Below are positions 1 through 8,465 of a stretch of DNA of 64,000 nucleotides, one piece after another. Made by a program: the position numbers and the translations under genes. Source of the stretch: Chryseosolibacter sp964563295. Lineage in GTDB: Bacteria; Bacteroidota; Bacteroidia; Cytophagales; Cyclobacteriaceae. The stretch is from assembly GCA_964563295.1 (NCBI GenBank), contig CAZLWX010000002.1:1-64000 (forward strand), read 5' to 3'. The notes under the pieces were generated by a model. That model did no database searches and was not told where the DNA came from. It saw nothing but the letters and a program-made list of their open reading frames with translations. The first letter of the stretch is position 1; every line of letters begins with the position of its first letter.

Positions 1-620
1 TGGACGCCAACAAGTTCTTTTTTACGCGCCTGCAATATGAATCCGGTGATTGGGATGTTGACCAACGCATGCCGTCCAACCTTCTCAACAGCCTCATCGA
101 GTACACGACGTTGAAAGTCGACACGCAGGAAAACATTATTCCCCTTTCCAGTGCTGAAATCTTTCGTTGCCCCTTTTGTTATCTCAGTGGACATAAACTG
201 GTAGAATTTACCTCGGAAGAGCGCGAGAATTTCTCCCGTTATGTGAACAACGGAGGCTTTGTTTTCGTCGACGACTGCAACCACGACATCGATGGCCTGT
301 TTGCGAAATCATTCGAAGCCCAAATGGAACAGCTCTTCGGCGCGCGCGGGTTGAACAAAATTCCAAACAACCACTCGATGTATTCCATCTTCTTTTCGTT
401 CGACGGACCGCCGGCAACAAGCCAGGAACTCAACGGATGGGGTGATGACCTCGTCCATGATTATTTAAAAGCAGTTGAAATTGACAATAGAATCGCGGTG
501 CTGTACAGTAATAAGGATTACGGGTGCGAGTGGGATTATGATTTCCGGAATAAACGATTTTACCGGAATGATAATACCCGCTTCGGCGTAAACATAGTCA
601 TGTATGCGCTTACGCGATAA
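1..620 (+). CDS. DUF4159 domain protein, 5' truncated by window edge
   Basis: An open frame runs from the first base (first full codon at 3) to a TAA at 618-620, giving the last 205 residues of a protein that begins outside the window. The visible part matches DUF4159 as I know it: an opening FTRLQYESGDWD segment, then PNLLNSLIEYT, then a GGFVFVDD strand followed by a long helix. DUF4159 has a glutamine-amidotransferase-like fold of unknown function and is a regular member of MoxR/Bat clusters. The moxR gene follows after 12 bases, so it is the first visible gene of that operon. An ATG at 69 is internal, because the conserved start of the domain lies upstream of it. Confidence 0.85.
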   Translation, partial: DANKFFFTRLQYESGDWDVDQRMPSNLLNSLIEYTTLKVDTQENIIPLSSAEIFRCPFCYLSGHKLVEFTSEERENFSRYVNNGGFVFVDDCNHDIDGLFAKSFEAQMEQLFGARGLNKIPNNHSMYSIFFSFDGPPATSQELNGWGDDLVHDYLKAVEIDNRIAVLYSNKDYGCEWDYDFRNKRFYRNDNTRFGVNIVMYALTR

Positions 621-632
621 TGATAAGAAGCT

Positions 633-1643
633 ATGGATACAGAATTGACCAGCATAGAACGATCCGTCCAATCCGTTATTGGGAAACTGCAATCCCTTAA
701 GCACGAGATCAGGAAAGTAATCGTCGGGCAGGAGGACACGATCGACCAGATCCTCATCACATTCCTTGCCGGCGGTCATGCCTTGCTGGAAGGTGTGCCG
801 GGACTCGCGAAGACTTTGATGATACGCACGTTGTCGGAGGCCGTTGACCTTCAGTTTAGAAGGATCCAGTTCACTCCCGACCTCATGCCGTCGGATATCA
901 TAGGCACGGAGATCCTGGAAGAAGACCATTCCACGGGCAAGCGATTCTTCAAGTTCAACAAAGGACCGTTGTTCGCCAACATCATTCTCGCCGACGAGAT
1001 CAATAGAACCTCTCCGAAAACACAATCGGCTTTGCTCGAAGCCATGCAGGAATTCGAAGTCACCTACGCGGGAGTGACGTATCCCCTGCCGAAGCCGTTC
1101 TTCATCCTGGCGACTCAAAACCCGATCGAGCAGGCCGGAACTTTCCCGCTACCGGAAGCGCAATTAGACCGTTTTCTGCTTTACATCCGTATCGATTACC
1201 CGGCCGCCGAGGAAGAGAAGGAAATTCTGGTGAACACCACCGGGAAAAATGCTGCGAATGTTGTTAAGGTGATCGACGGTGACGCCATCATCGAGGCACA
1301 AAACCTTGTCCGGGAAGTTCACATCAACGCCGAGTTGGTGGCGACCGTCACGGAATTGATCCGCAGAACACGGCCGCAAAGCAGCGCAGACAAGCGGGTA
1401 AGCGACTTTGTCCGTTGGGGTGCCGGTCCGCGCGCGGGTCAAGCGATGATCCTCACGGCAAAAGCCAGGGCCCTCCTTCAAGGGCGTTTTGCCGTAACCG
1501 GTGACGACATCCGCCATGTAGCACTTCCGGTATTGCGTCACCGGATACTGATGAACTTCAGGGCAGAAGCGGAAGGTGTCTCCGCTGACGATATCACGCA
1601 TCATCTCCTTGGAAAAATATTGGGCGATTCAGGGCTTCGGTAG
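633..1643 (+). CDS. MoxR family AAA+ ATPase
   Basis: A 336-residue protein of the usual MoxR length. The Walker A motif GVPGLAKT is at residues 54-61, Walker B (ILADEINR) is near 118-125, and a sensor segment ATQNPIEQ follows. MoxR ATPases are cytoplasmic chaperone-like machines that act on VWA/DUF58 partner proteins. Such a partner starts two bases after this stop. The gene is the second visible member of a six-gene, almost gapless operon. The substrate is unknown; similar loci in other Bacteroidota are linked to stress or envelope functions (the Bat, 'aerotolerance', genes). Confidence 0.95.
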   Translation: MDTELTSIERSVQSVIGKLQSLKHEIRKVIVGQEDTIDQILITFLAGGHALLEGVPGLAKTLMIRTLSEAVDLQFRRIQFTPDLMPSDIIGTEILEEDHSTGKRFFKFNKGPLFANIILADEINRTSPKTQSALLEAMQEFEVTYAGVTYPLPKPFFILATQNPIEQAGTFPLPEAQLDRFLLYIRIDYPAAEEEKEILVNTTGKNAANVVKVIDGDAIIEAQNLVREVHINAELVATVTELIRRTRPQSSADKRVSDFVRWGAGPRAGQAMILTAKARALLQGRFAVTGDDIRHVALPVLRHRILMNFRAEAEGVSADDITHHLLGKILGDSGLR

Positions 1644-1645
1644 TA

Positions 1646-2539
1646 ATGGATCCGCGAATTCGTGAACTTCTCAAACCAGAAATCCTAGCCACCGTTGATG
1701 GCCTGGAACTGATCGCGCGGATTATCGTCGAAGGCTTCATGAGTGGAACGAACAAAAGCCAGTCCATCGGCATGGGACAGGAATTCAGTCAATACCGGAA
1801 TTATCAGCCTGGCGACGAGTTGCGTCAGCTGGACTGGAAAATGTACGCGCGCTCCGAACGCTATTACATCAAACAAGCCGAGATTGAAACGAATATCACT
1901 GTCAAGTTTATTTTGGATACCAGTCGTTCAATGGCGTACGAGGAAAACGGTATCTCCAAACTGCAATACGCTAAAGCGATGACGGCGGCGCTCGCGTACC
2001 TGGCCAGGAAACAGGGCGACACGTTCGGACTTTTTATGGTCAACGATTCAGAACTTGTTGCCGTGAGACCCCGTTATGAGCAACAACAGTTTCTCCGGTT
2101 CCTTCATGCACTGGTCGCAGGGGAACCGAAAAGTACGTGGAAAAGGTCGGGGCTTGATATGCTGTTCGATCATCACGGGAAAGAACTCATCATCTTTATC
2201 ACCGACCTCTACGACCAGGATGGCGACCTGGCCGATTTCATATATCGCCTCAAAACCCGTCGCAATGAGGTGATCGTCTTCCACGTGTTGGGTCAGCGGG
2301 AAAAAGATCTCGATTGGGAAGGTTCGCTGACGTTCAAAGACCTGGAGACGGGCGCCACTGTCAGTGTGGATACGCGCACCCAGAAGAAAGACTACCAATC
2401 ACGGCTTGCGGCATGGATGAGCGATACCACCATAGCCCTTTTGGAAAAGAGCATAAATTATTACGCCATTTCCATGGGTGACGACGTGGATGCACTATTG
2501 CGAAATTTCCTGAAGGCTCGAAAAAAATTCCGGGCATGA
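1646..2539 (+). CDS. DUF58 domain protein (MoxR partner)
   Basis: A 297-residue soluble DUF58 protein. The family signature is visible as YQPGDELRQLDWKMYARSER, followed by a VWA-like segment with a MIDAS-type DTSRSM sequence. DUF58 proteins are the standard partners of MoxR ATPases. The gene starts two bases after the moxR stop and overlaps the next gene by 4 bases, so co-translation is likely. The window has a second DUF58 gene near 43.3 kb in another Bat-type locus; the two are clearly different in sequence. Confidence 0.93.
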   Translation: MDPRIRELLKPEILATVDGLELIARIIVEGFMSGTNKSQSIGMGQEFSQYRNYQPGDELRQLDWKMYARSERYYIKQAEIETNITVKFILDTSRSMAYEENGISKLQYAKAMTAALAYLARKQGDTFGLFMVNDSELVAVRPRYEQQQFLRFLHALVAGEPKSTWKRSGLDMLFDHHGKELIIFITDLYDQDGDLADFIYRLKTRRNEVIVFHVLGQREKDLDWEGSLTFKDLETGATVSVDTRTQKKDYQSRLAAWMSDTTIALLEKSINYYAISMGDDVDALLRNFLKARKKFRA

Positions 2540-3744
2540 TGCAGTTTGCGAATCCGATTGGGCTGTGGGCACTCGCCGGTCTCTTGATTCCTGTTGCGAT
2601 TCACCTGCTCAGCCGCGCTGAAGGACGAACAATTCCCTTCGGAGGGCTTCGCAACCTCACGGAGTCTCCGACGGCGCGTTTCCGCCGGGTGCGGCCGAAT
2701 GAACTGGCATTGCTGGTGTTGCGATGCTTGCTCATTACTCTGTTTGCATGTCTGCTCGCTCAACTTCATTTCGATATCCGTAACAAAAAGAAGTGGGTGT
2801 TGGTAGAAGAACATGCCTATGCGGATGAGGCTACCCGCACGGCAATCGACGATCTGGTCAACGCAGACTTCGAACCACACCTGCTGGCGCCGGGTTTCCC
2901 CTTGCTCTCCGACGGCGCTGACCTCTCGTCCGAAGCCAGCTATTGGCGTCTGGTGGAAGAATTGAGCGCGGAACCCCTCGACTCAGCCGTTGTATTTTCA
3001 TTCAATTACCTCAGAAAATTCAGGGGTCTGAGGACAGCCCTTCCTGCACATGTACATTGGGTAACCTTGCAACCGACGGACCAGGAATTTGTTGCATCGC
3101 GATCTCAGGCTGGAGATTCGACCTGGATTCGAAGTGCGACGACATCCTCGGTGTTAACTCATTACGACACCAGGCGCGAGCTAGGAACAGCCAGGCCATC
3201 ATCCGAAATATCGATAGACCTATTCACTTCGCCGTCGTTCGAGCAAGACGAAAAGATTATCGTCGCCGCGTTGTCGGCAGTCCAAACAATAACGACCCAT
3301 AAATTACGGGTGCGAACTTTACCAGCCAATGCAACCGCAACGCCGGACAATGCTGATTGGGTATTCTGGCTGTCGGACGAACCGATGCCGACAACGAATG
3401 GCCCAACGGCAATTGTTTATGAGAAACAGGATAACATGGATGAGTTGTTGATCCCAAACAGCGGGACGGTATCCGGCAACGAGGGCGGATGGATAATCAC
3501 TCAAAGGCTCAACGAAGCCGTAGCACTGGAGAACCAACTCGCGCTCGACCTCGCCACATTGATCATCCCCTCTGAAGTCGACACCATCGTCGACAACCGT
3601 GTGCTGGCAGACACCGCACTGTGGACGGAAAGCCAGACAAAGCGCGCCACGAGTTTGACTACTTCCGCGGAGCCGTACCTCCTTCTGCTCATGATAATAA
3701 CCCTATTCGTTGAACGCTGGGTGGCCTACACAAGACAACAATGA
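2536..3744 (+). CDS. BatA N-terminal domain membrane protein
   Basis: A 402-residue protein that begins with the BatA/aerotolerance N-terminal region: FANPIGLWALAGLLIPVAIHLL, a polar GRTIPFG turn, then a second hydrophobic helix (LALLVLRCLLITLFACLLA). The middle is a soluble region without a recognisable VWA metal site. A last helix (PYLLLLMIITLFVERWVAY) is near residues 378-396. This gives an N-terminal helical pair, an extracytoplasmic or cytoplasmic middle, and a C-terminal anchor. Its start overlaps the DUF58 stop and its end overlaps the next start, each by 4 bases. The function is unknown beyond membership in MoxR/Bat clusters. Confidence 0.85.
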   Translation: MMQFANPIGLWALAGLLIPVAIHLLSRAEGRTIPFGGLRNLTESPTARFRRVRPNELALLVLRCLLITLFACLLAQLHFDIRNKKKWVLVEEHAYADEATRTAIDDLVNADFEPHLLAPGFPLLSDGADLSSEASYWRLVEELSAEPLDSAVVFSFNYLRKFRGLRTALPAHVHWVTLQPTDQEFVASRSQAGDSTWIRSATTSSVLTHYDTRRELGTARPSSEISIDLFTSPSFEQDEKIIVAALSAVQTITTHKLRVRTLPANATATPDNADWVFWLSDEPMPTTNGPTAIVYEKQDNMDELLIPNSGTVSGNEGGWIITQRLNEAVALENQLALDLATLIIPSEVDTIVDNRVLADTALWTESQTKRATSLTTSAEPYLLLLMIITLFVERWVAYTRQQ

Positions 3745-5933
3745 TGACCAAGAGCACTTTGCTACTGTCACGGTTGAAGAAAAAGTTCTTGCTCATACAG
3801 CTCGGCCGGACCCTTTTGTATTCGGCGGCAGCGGCATGTATCGGAATCGGGGTGGCTATACTAATATTTCCGGAGTCCTGGGCTAAGATTACTCTTCCAC
3901 TACTCGCGTTCGCTGCAACCGCTTTCACATTCGTGATTCGTCAGCGCCTTCACCATCGACAGGATGCACGCCTCGCGTCATTTATCAATAACCGGTGTGC
4001 CGCCATGGAGGATAGTGCGGACCTTTTGTTCGCGGATACCAATACGCTCAACAGATTACAGCGACTGCAGCAGTCCATCGTTGAAACCCGGTTCTCGTCT
4101 CTGTATCCGGATGTTGCAATTCCGCATCGCCTTTGGCCAGCAATAGCACTGTTATTGGCATCGGTCATACTTGTCGCAGCTGCATCATTGGTGGTCAGGC
4201 GAAGTTCCAGTGAAGATATCGCGCAACAAAACATCACACCCCACGCCGTTTCGAGGCCACAACTTCCAGTGGAAATCGAAAGTATGGTGATCAATGTGTC
4301 ACCTCCTGCCTACACGCAAATGAAAGCCTTTACTTCGCCCGATGCCGCTCTCGAGATCGCCGAAGGAAGCCGCGTTACGTGGAATGTGAAATTCTCCGAT
4401 TCTGTTGCGCGCGCTTTGTTGGTTTTCTCAAACAGCGATACGGCAGCCCTAACACCAACCCCCGACGGCTATAGCCTTGCCAGGACATTCCATCAGAATG
4501 ACCATTATCATATCGTCTGGCAGTCGGAATCGTCCACCCAAACAACAGACTTTTTCAGCATTCGAGTCTCGCCTGACGAAGAGCCTCAAATCAACGTGGC
4601 GGAGCCGGCGCAATCCACGCGGCTTTCGATCGGCGCCAGGTACAGGGTGGCCCTTGCCTGTACAATCAGCGACGACTATGGATTGTCCGACTCATATATT
4701 ATTGCAACAGTAAGCAAGGGAAGCGGCGAGTCTGTGAAATTCCGGGAGGAAAAATTATTCTTCAACTCGCCGCCGCGAATCAGTGGAAAGCGACTAAACG
4801 CGTCGACGATCATCGACATCCGCGAGCTCGGACTGGAACCTGGAGACGAACTCTACTTTTACATCGAAGCGTGGGACGTCAAACGCCCAACGCGTAACCG
4901 GTCGCGCACGGAAACGTTTTTCATCTCACTCGTCGACACAGCCAGCCAGGTGTTGTCGGTGGAAGGTGGTCTCGGCGTCGACATCATGCCGGAATATTTT
5001 CGTAGCCAACGCCAAATCATCATCGACACAGAGCAGCTCCTTCGTGAAAGACGCGCCATCACCAATGAGACCTTCAAAGAACGGTCTAATGCGATTGCCC
5101 ACGACCAGAAGGTATTGCGTCTGCGATATGGTCAGTTTCTGGGTGAAGAATTCGAGGAGACCATTGGTCCGACAGCCGAGGAGCAAATGCTCGAGGAAAA
5201 CGCCGATGAGCATGCCGCAGAAGCTGACGACGTTGATCATGAAGGCGAGGACGGCGAGCAAGAAGATCCCGCAGCCGAGTACACACACGTACACGACGAT
5301 CCTGAAGAGGCCACCTTCTTTACGCAGGCCATACGCGCCAAGCTGAAGGCGGCGTTATCTGAAATGTGGAAGGCCGAACTCCACCTCCGCCTCAGCTCAC
5401 CAACGAAGTCGCTCCCGTTCCAGTATGAAGCGCTCAGAATACTAAAGGAAATTACGCAGGACTCCCGAGTCTATGTACACAGGACCGGCTTTGACCCGCC
5501 GCCGATAAAAGAAGAAAAACGTCTTACGGGCGACCTCAGCGAAATCGAAGGCTCGCGACAAACAACCCACATCAGTTCAACGTCAAGTTACCCGGCGATA
5601 CGGCAAGCGTTGACCGCAGTCGAGTTAGCCCTCGACCAGCCCGCACCGGCTTTGAATGAATCCGCCAAAAAAATGTTGGCGGCGGCGGGTACCGAGCTAT
5701 CTCGCCTCGCCGTTGAACGCCCCGGCCAGTATCTTCGGGCCCTGACTCAAATCAAGGAACTCACGAGTTCGTCTATACCGGACGTTGATTTCCGCTCCAG
5801 CCTGCTTTCATTGAGATCTACTTTTTGGGAAGTTCTTCCATCGGAAACGCCCGATCCCGCAGGATTATCGCGTCCAAGTCATGCGTTGGATCGCATATTT
5901 GTCGAAAAATTAGACGCCCTGCAGGATGAGTGA
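3741..5933 (+). CDS. DUF4175-like membrane protein with acidic insert
   Basis: A 730-residue protein. Two hydrophobic helices lie in the first 65 residues (LLYSAAAACIGIGVAILIF and LPLLAFAATAFTFVI), and a third is near 135-150. A long extracytoplasmic part follows, with Ig-like strands and then helical segments. This order resembles the DUF4175 proteins of MoxR/Bat clusters. Residues of about 475-520 form a strongly acidic, low-complexity stretch rich in Glu, Asp and His (for example EENADEHAAEADD). That stretch may bind cations or act as a flexible linker. Neighbouring genes overlap it on both sides, so the operon is translated as a block. The function is unknown. Confidence 0.75.
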   Translation: MMTKSTLLLSRLKKKFLLIQLGRTLLYSAAAACIGIGVAILIFPESWAKITLPLLAFAATAFTFVIRQRLHHRQDARLASFINNRCAAMEDSADLLFADTNTLNRLQRLQQSIVETRFSSLYPDVAIPHRLWPAIALLLASVILVAAASLVVRRSSSEDIAQQNITPHAVSRPQLPVEIESMVINVSPPAYTQMKAFTSPDAALEIAEGSRVTWNVKFSDSVARALLVFSNSDTAALTPTPDGYSLARTFHQNDHYHIVWQSESSTQTTDFFSIRVSPDEEPQINVAEPAQSTRLSIGARYRVALACTISDDYGLSDSYIIATVSKGSGESVKFREEKLFFNSPPRISGKRLNASTIIDIRELGLEPGDELYFYIEAWDVKRPTRNRSRTETFFISLVDTASQVLSVEGGLGVDIMPEYFRSQRQIIIDTEQLLRERRAITNETFKERSNAIAHDQKVLRLRYGQFLGEEFEETIGPTAEEQMLEENADEHAAEADDVDHEGEDGEQEDPAAEYTHVHDDPEEATFFTQAIRAKLKAALSEMWKAELHLRLSSPTKSLPFQYEALRILKEITQDSRVYVHRTGFDPPPIKEEKRLTGDLSEIEGSRQTTHISSTSSYPAIRQALTAVELALDQPAPALNESAKKMLAAAGTELSRLAVERPGQYLRALTQIKELTSSSIPDVDFRSSLLSLRSTFWEVLPSETPDPAGLSRPSHALDRIFVEKLDALQDE

Positions 5934-7659
5934 AGTCATGTGGTTCGATCCCGTCTGGGGCCCGTTACTTAGCGTGATCGCGATCACACTTGCGACCGCG
6001 GTCCAATTGTTTCTTGAATTAAGACACCGGCGCAGGTTTAAATGGGCGCGCGTGATCAGCTCCATCATCATGATGCTTGCAATCGCCGGATTGATCATGA
6101 GGCCGTCCTACAAAAGGACCGTAAGCCAGACCTTTGGCGTACTTACGCCAGGCTACGAGAAAAGTGATGTCGACAGCCTGGCAACAATTCACCCCAACAT
6201 GGCGCTCGTGCATTCCCCGGGAACGCCCGCGTACCGTAACTCCACTGCCCTTCCATCAACAGATTACCTGGACGTCATCCGGGAACACGTTGCATTCGTA
6301 TTCGGCGGCGGATTAGGACGTGCTGGATTGGACATCCTGGACTCCATTCAATTCCAGGTCATTGGCTCACGCCTTCCGCAGGGAATCCTTCGACTGAACG
6401 TCCCTAAAGAAATTTTCCCCAACCAGCAGTGCACACTTGCCGGAACAATCAATTCATCCTCGGCCAATATCAAACTAGTGCTCAGTGGTCCCGGCGGACC
6501 AGAAGATTCTACCATCATTGAAAAACCCGGCCTGCAACCCTTCGAGCTCTCCTTCACCCCGAAACAGCCTGGTAACTTCGTCTATCTCCTCCGCGAGAAC
6601 GATACGATAAACGAAGTCCCGGTAGTTGTAAGCCCCGAACGACGTTTGATCATTTTCATCATCCAGGATTATCCCACCTTCGAAATGCGTCACCTGAAGG
6701 AGTTTCTTTCGCGGAAGCATAGTTTGGTAATTCGCAATCAATTATCCCGCGACCGGTATCGGTATGAATTTATCAATCGCGCGGCGTTATCTGTCCGAAG
6801 ACTCTCATCCGAATTACTCACCAGGATTGATTTGTTGATAATTGACAATCATTCGCTCAACGGTCTCTCCCCAGCTGAAAAAACGGTCATCAGTAAAAAT
6901 GTGCGCGATGGGTTGGGCGTGTTGGTGACCTTTAACGACAATCCTTCAAAAGCGAAGACCTCACGGTCAATTCTGCCCGTGGACTTTACTCCCTATCCAT
7001 CGGATACTGCCTTAGTCCACCTACCCTCCGTTGCTCGTACTTTGAAAACATGGCCAGTAAAACCATCCGCGGATGCGGTCAATACATTGATCCGTAATAA
7101 GAACAGAGTACTCGCCGGATATGCCAGCGACGGCTTCGGAAAGGTCGGTTTTCAGCTTGTAGTTGACAGCTACGAACTGGCTCTGTCAGGCGACTCCGTC
7201 GCATTTACCAATCTGTGGGCTCCCGTGCTGGGAGAGTTGGCGCGACAGGAAGTTCGGCCATGGCAGATTACGTTTCAAGATCGATTTCCCTACTATCAAA
7301 ATGTCCCGCTCGAATTCAGGATTACGTCTTCAACGCCTCCACGTGTGACCTACGATGGTCAGATTGTGGCAATGGCCGAGGACGTTCGGATCGACGATAT
7401 CTGGTATGGGAAAATCTGGCCTGATCGCACCGGGTGGAACTGGCTTGAAGTCAGTGGTGATTCGGTGGCATTTTATATTTCCACGGATGATGCGTGGCGT
7501 TCGCTTTCGATGATGAACACTATAAGTGAATCAACACACCATCATAGCCATCACAGACCCGCTCAACTCGCGAAGTCACGTGTTCCGGTGGAACCCTGGA
7601 TCTTCTTCACGTTGTTTCTCTTGAGCGCTGCTTTTCTCTGGCTTTCGCCGAAATTATGA
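5926..7659 (+). CDS. Large membrane protein of the MoxR/Bat operon, amidotransferase-like middle
   Basis: A 577-residue protein. Two N-terminal helices lie near residues 9-23 and 40-55, and one C-terminal helix is PWIFFTLFLLSAAFLWL near 557-573. Between them is an extracytoplasmic region with Ig-like strands. A central part (LLIIDNHSLNGLSPAEKTVI, then VRDGLGVLVTFNDNP) resembles the glutamine-amidotransferase-like domain of large Bat-cluster proteins, but I see no catalytic triad. A His-rich linker (HHHSHHRP, near 541-548) sits just before the last helix. It is the last gene of the operon and its end overlaps the convergent DUF3109 gene by 6 bases. The function is unknown. Confidence 0.7.
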   Translation: MSEVMWFDPVWGPLLSVIAITLATAVQLFLELRHRRRFKWARVISSIIMMLAIAGLIMRPSYKRTVSQTFGVLTPGYEKSDVDSLATIHPNMALVHSPGTPAYRNSTALPSTDYLDVIREHVAFVFGGGLGRAGLDILDSIQFQVIGSRLPQGILRLNVPKEIFPNQQCTLAGTINSSSANIKLVLSGPGGPEDSTIIEKPGLQPFELSFTPKQPGNFVYLLRENDTINEVPVVVSPERRLIIFIIQDYPTFEMRHLKEFLSRKHSLVIRNQLSRDRYRYEFINRAALSVRRLSSELLTRIDLLIIDNHSLNGLSPAEKTVISKNVRDGLGVLVTFNDNPSKAKTSRSILPVDFTPYPSDTALVHLPSVARTLKTWPVKPSADAVNTLIRNKNRVLAGYASDGFGKVGFQLVVDSYELALSGDSVAFTNLWAPVLGELARQEVRPWQITFQDRFPYYQNVPLEFRITSSTPPRVTYDGQIVAMAEDVRIDDIWYGKIWPDRTGWNWLEVSGDSVAFYISTDDAWRSLSMMNTISESTHHHSHHRPAQLAKSRVPVEPWIFFTLFLLSAAFLWLSPKL

Positions 7660-8247
7660 CTTCTGGCCGGAAGCTTTTCTTGCAGGAGATTGCTCAATTG
7701 TTTTGACGAGTTCGTCGTACCAACCTTGTCCATATTTGCGCACCAGCGGATCTTTCAGGAACCGGTAAACCGGAACCTGCAATTCCTTACCCAGCGCGCA
7801 TGCCGGTGAGCAGATGTGCCATTTGTGATAGTTGAGTGCCTCAAAATTCTTTTTCGATGATACGCGGATAGGGTAAAGGTGACACGATATCGGTTTCTTC
7901 CACCCAATCTTGCCGTCGTTGTAGGCCTGCTCGATACCACATTTGAGTACTTTATTCTTGTCGTAGACAGCGTAAACACATTCGCGACCTCCGATTATCG
8001 GTGTGCAATACTCGCCATCGTCATCCGTCGTGTGTGTTCCCTGTGACTCAATAACTCGAATACCTTCCGGGGAAAGGTACGGCTTGACTTTGGGATAGAT
8101 CTCCTCCAGGATTGGCAGCTCGCTTTCGTCGAGCGGGGCGCCGAAGTCGCCTTCAACGCAGCAAGCACCCTTGCACTTCTCCAGGTTGCAGACAAACTCC
8201 TTGTCCCTTATATCATCGGAAACCAGTACCTCGCCAATCTTGATCAT
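7654..8247 (-). CDS. DUF3109 family Cys-rich protein
   Basis: A 197-residue protein with the DUF3109 signature: CNLEKCKGACCVEGDFGAPL near the N-terminus, then further cysteines in GEYCTPIIGGRECVYA, CGIEQAYNDG and CHLYP. The cysteine pattern suggests a metal or Fe-S site, as in the related zinc/iron-chelating families. The function is unknown. I chose the ATG at 8247 (MIKIGEVLV) because the frame upstream to 8379 encodes non-conserved sequence and the family starts there. It is convergent with the end of the Bat operon and stands alone. Confidence 0.88.
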   Translation of the reverse strand: MIKIGEVLVSDDIRDKEFVCNLEKCKGACCVEGDFGAPLDESELPILEEIYPKVKPYLSPEGIRVIESQGTHTTDDDGEYCTPIIGGRECVYAVYDKNKVLKCGIEQAYNDGKIGWKKPISCHLYPIRVSSKKNFEALNYHKWHICSPACALGKELQVPVYRFLKDPLVRKYGQGWYDELVKTIEQSPARKASGQKS

Positions 8248-8465
8248 GTCCCTTGTTTCTTCAAAGATACACTGGTTCTTGCAATTTCGTTCGACTGGGG
8301 AGCGCGACGATTGGTGGTCGTATGGATTCCCTGACTCTAGCGCTTTGATTATGAACGTTTTTGGAGCAGTGGCGAACAAAAGGCTTGAACAGAGATGAAT
8401 TTTCTTCCAAAAATCCCATCATCTGAATCATTCCGTCCGTGCGATAGTTTAATTTGCGGGTTGTT

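Noticed and set aside
3741..7659. VWA domain genes in the first Bat operon
   Set aside because: No MIDAS-type DxSxS motif is seen in the DUF4175-like or the large membrane protein.
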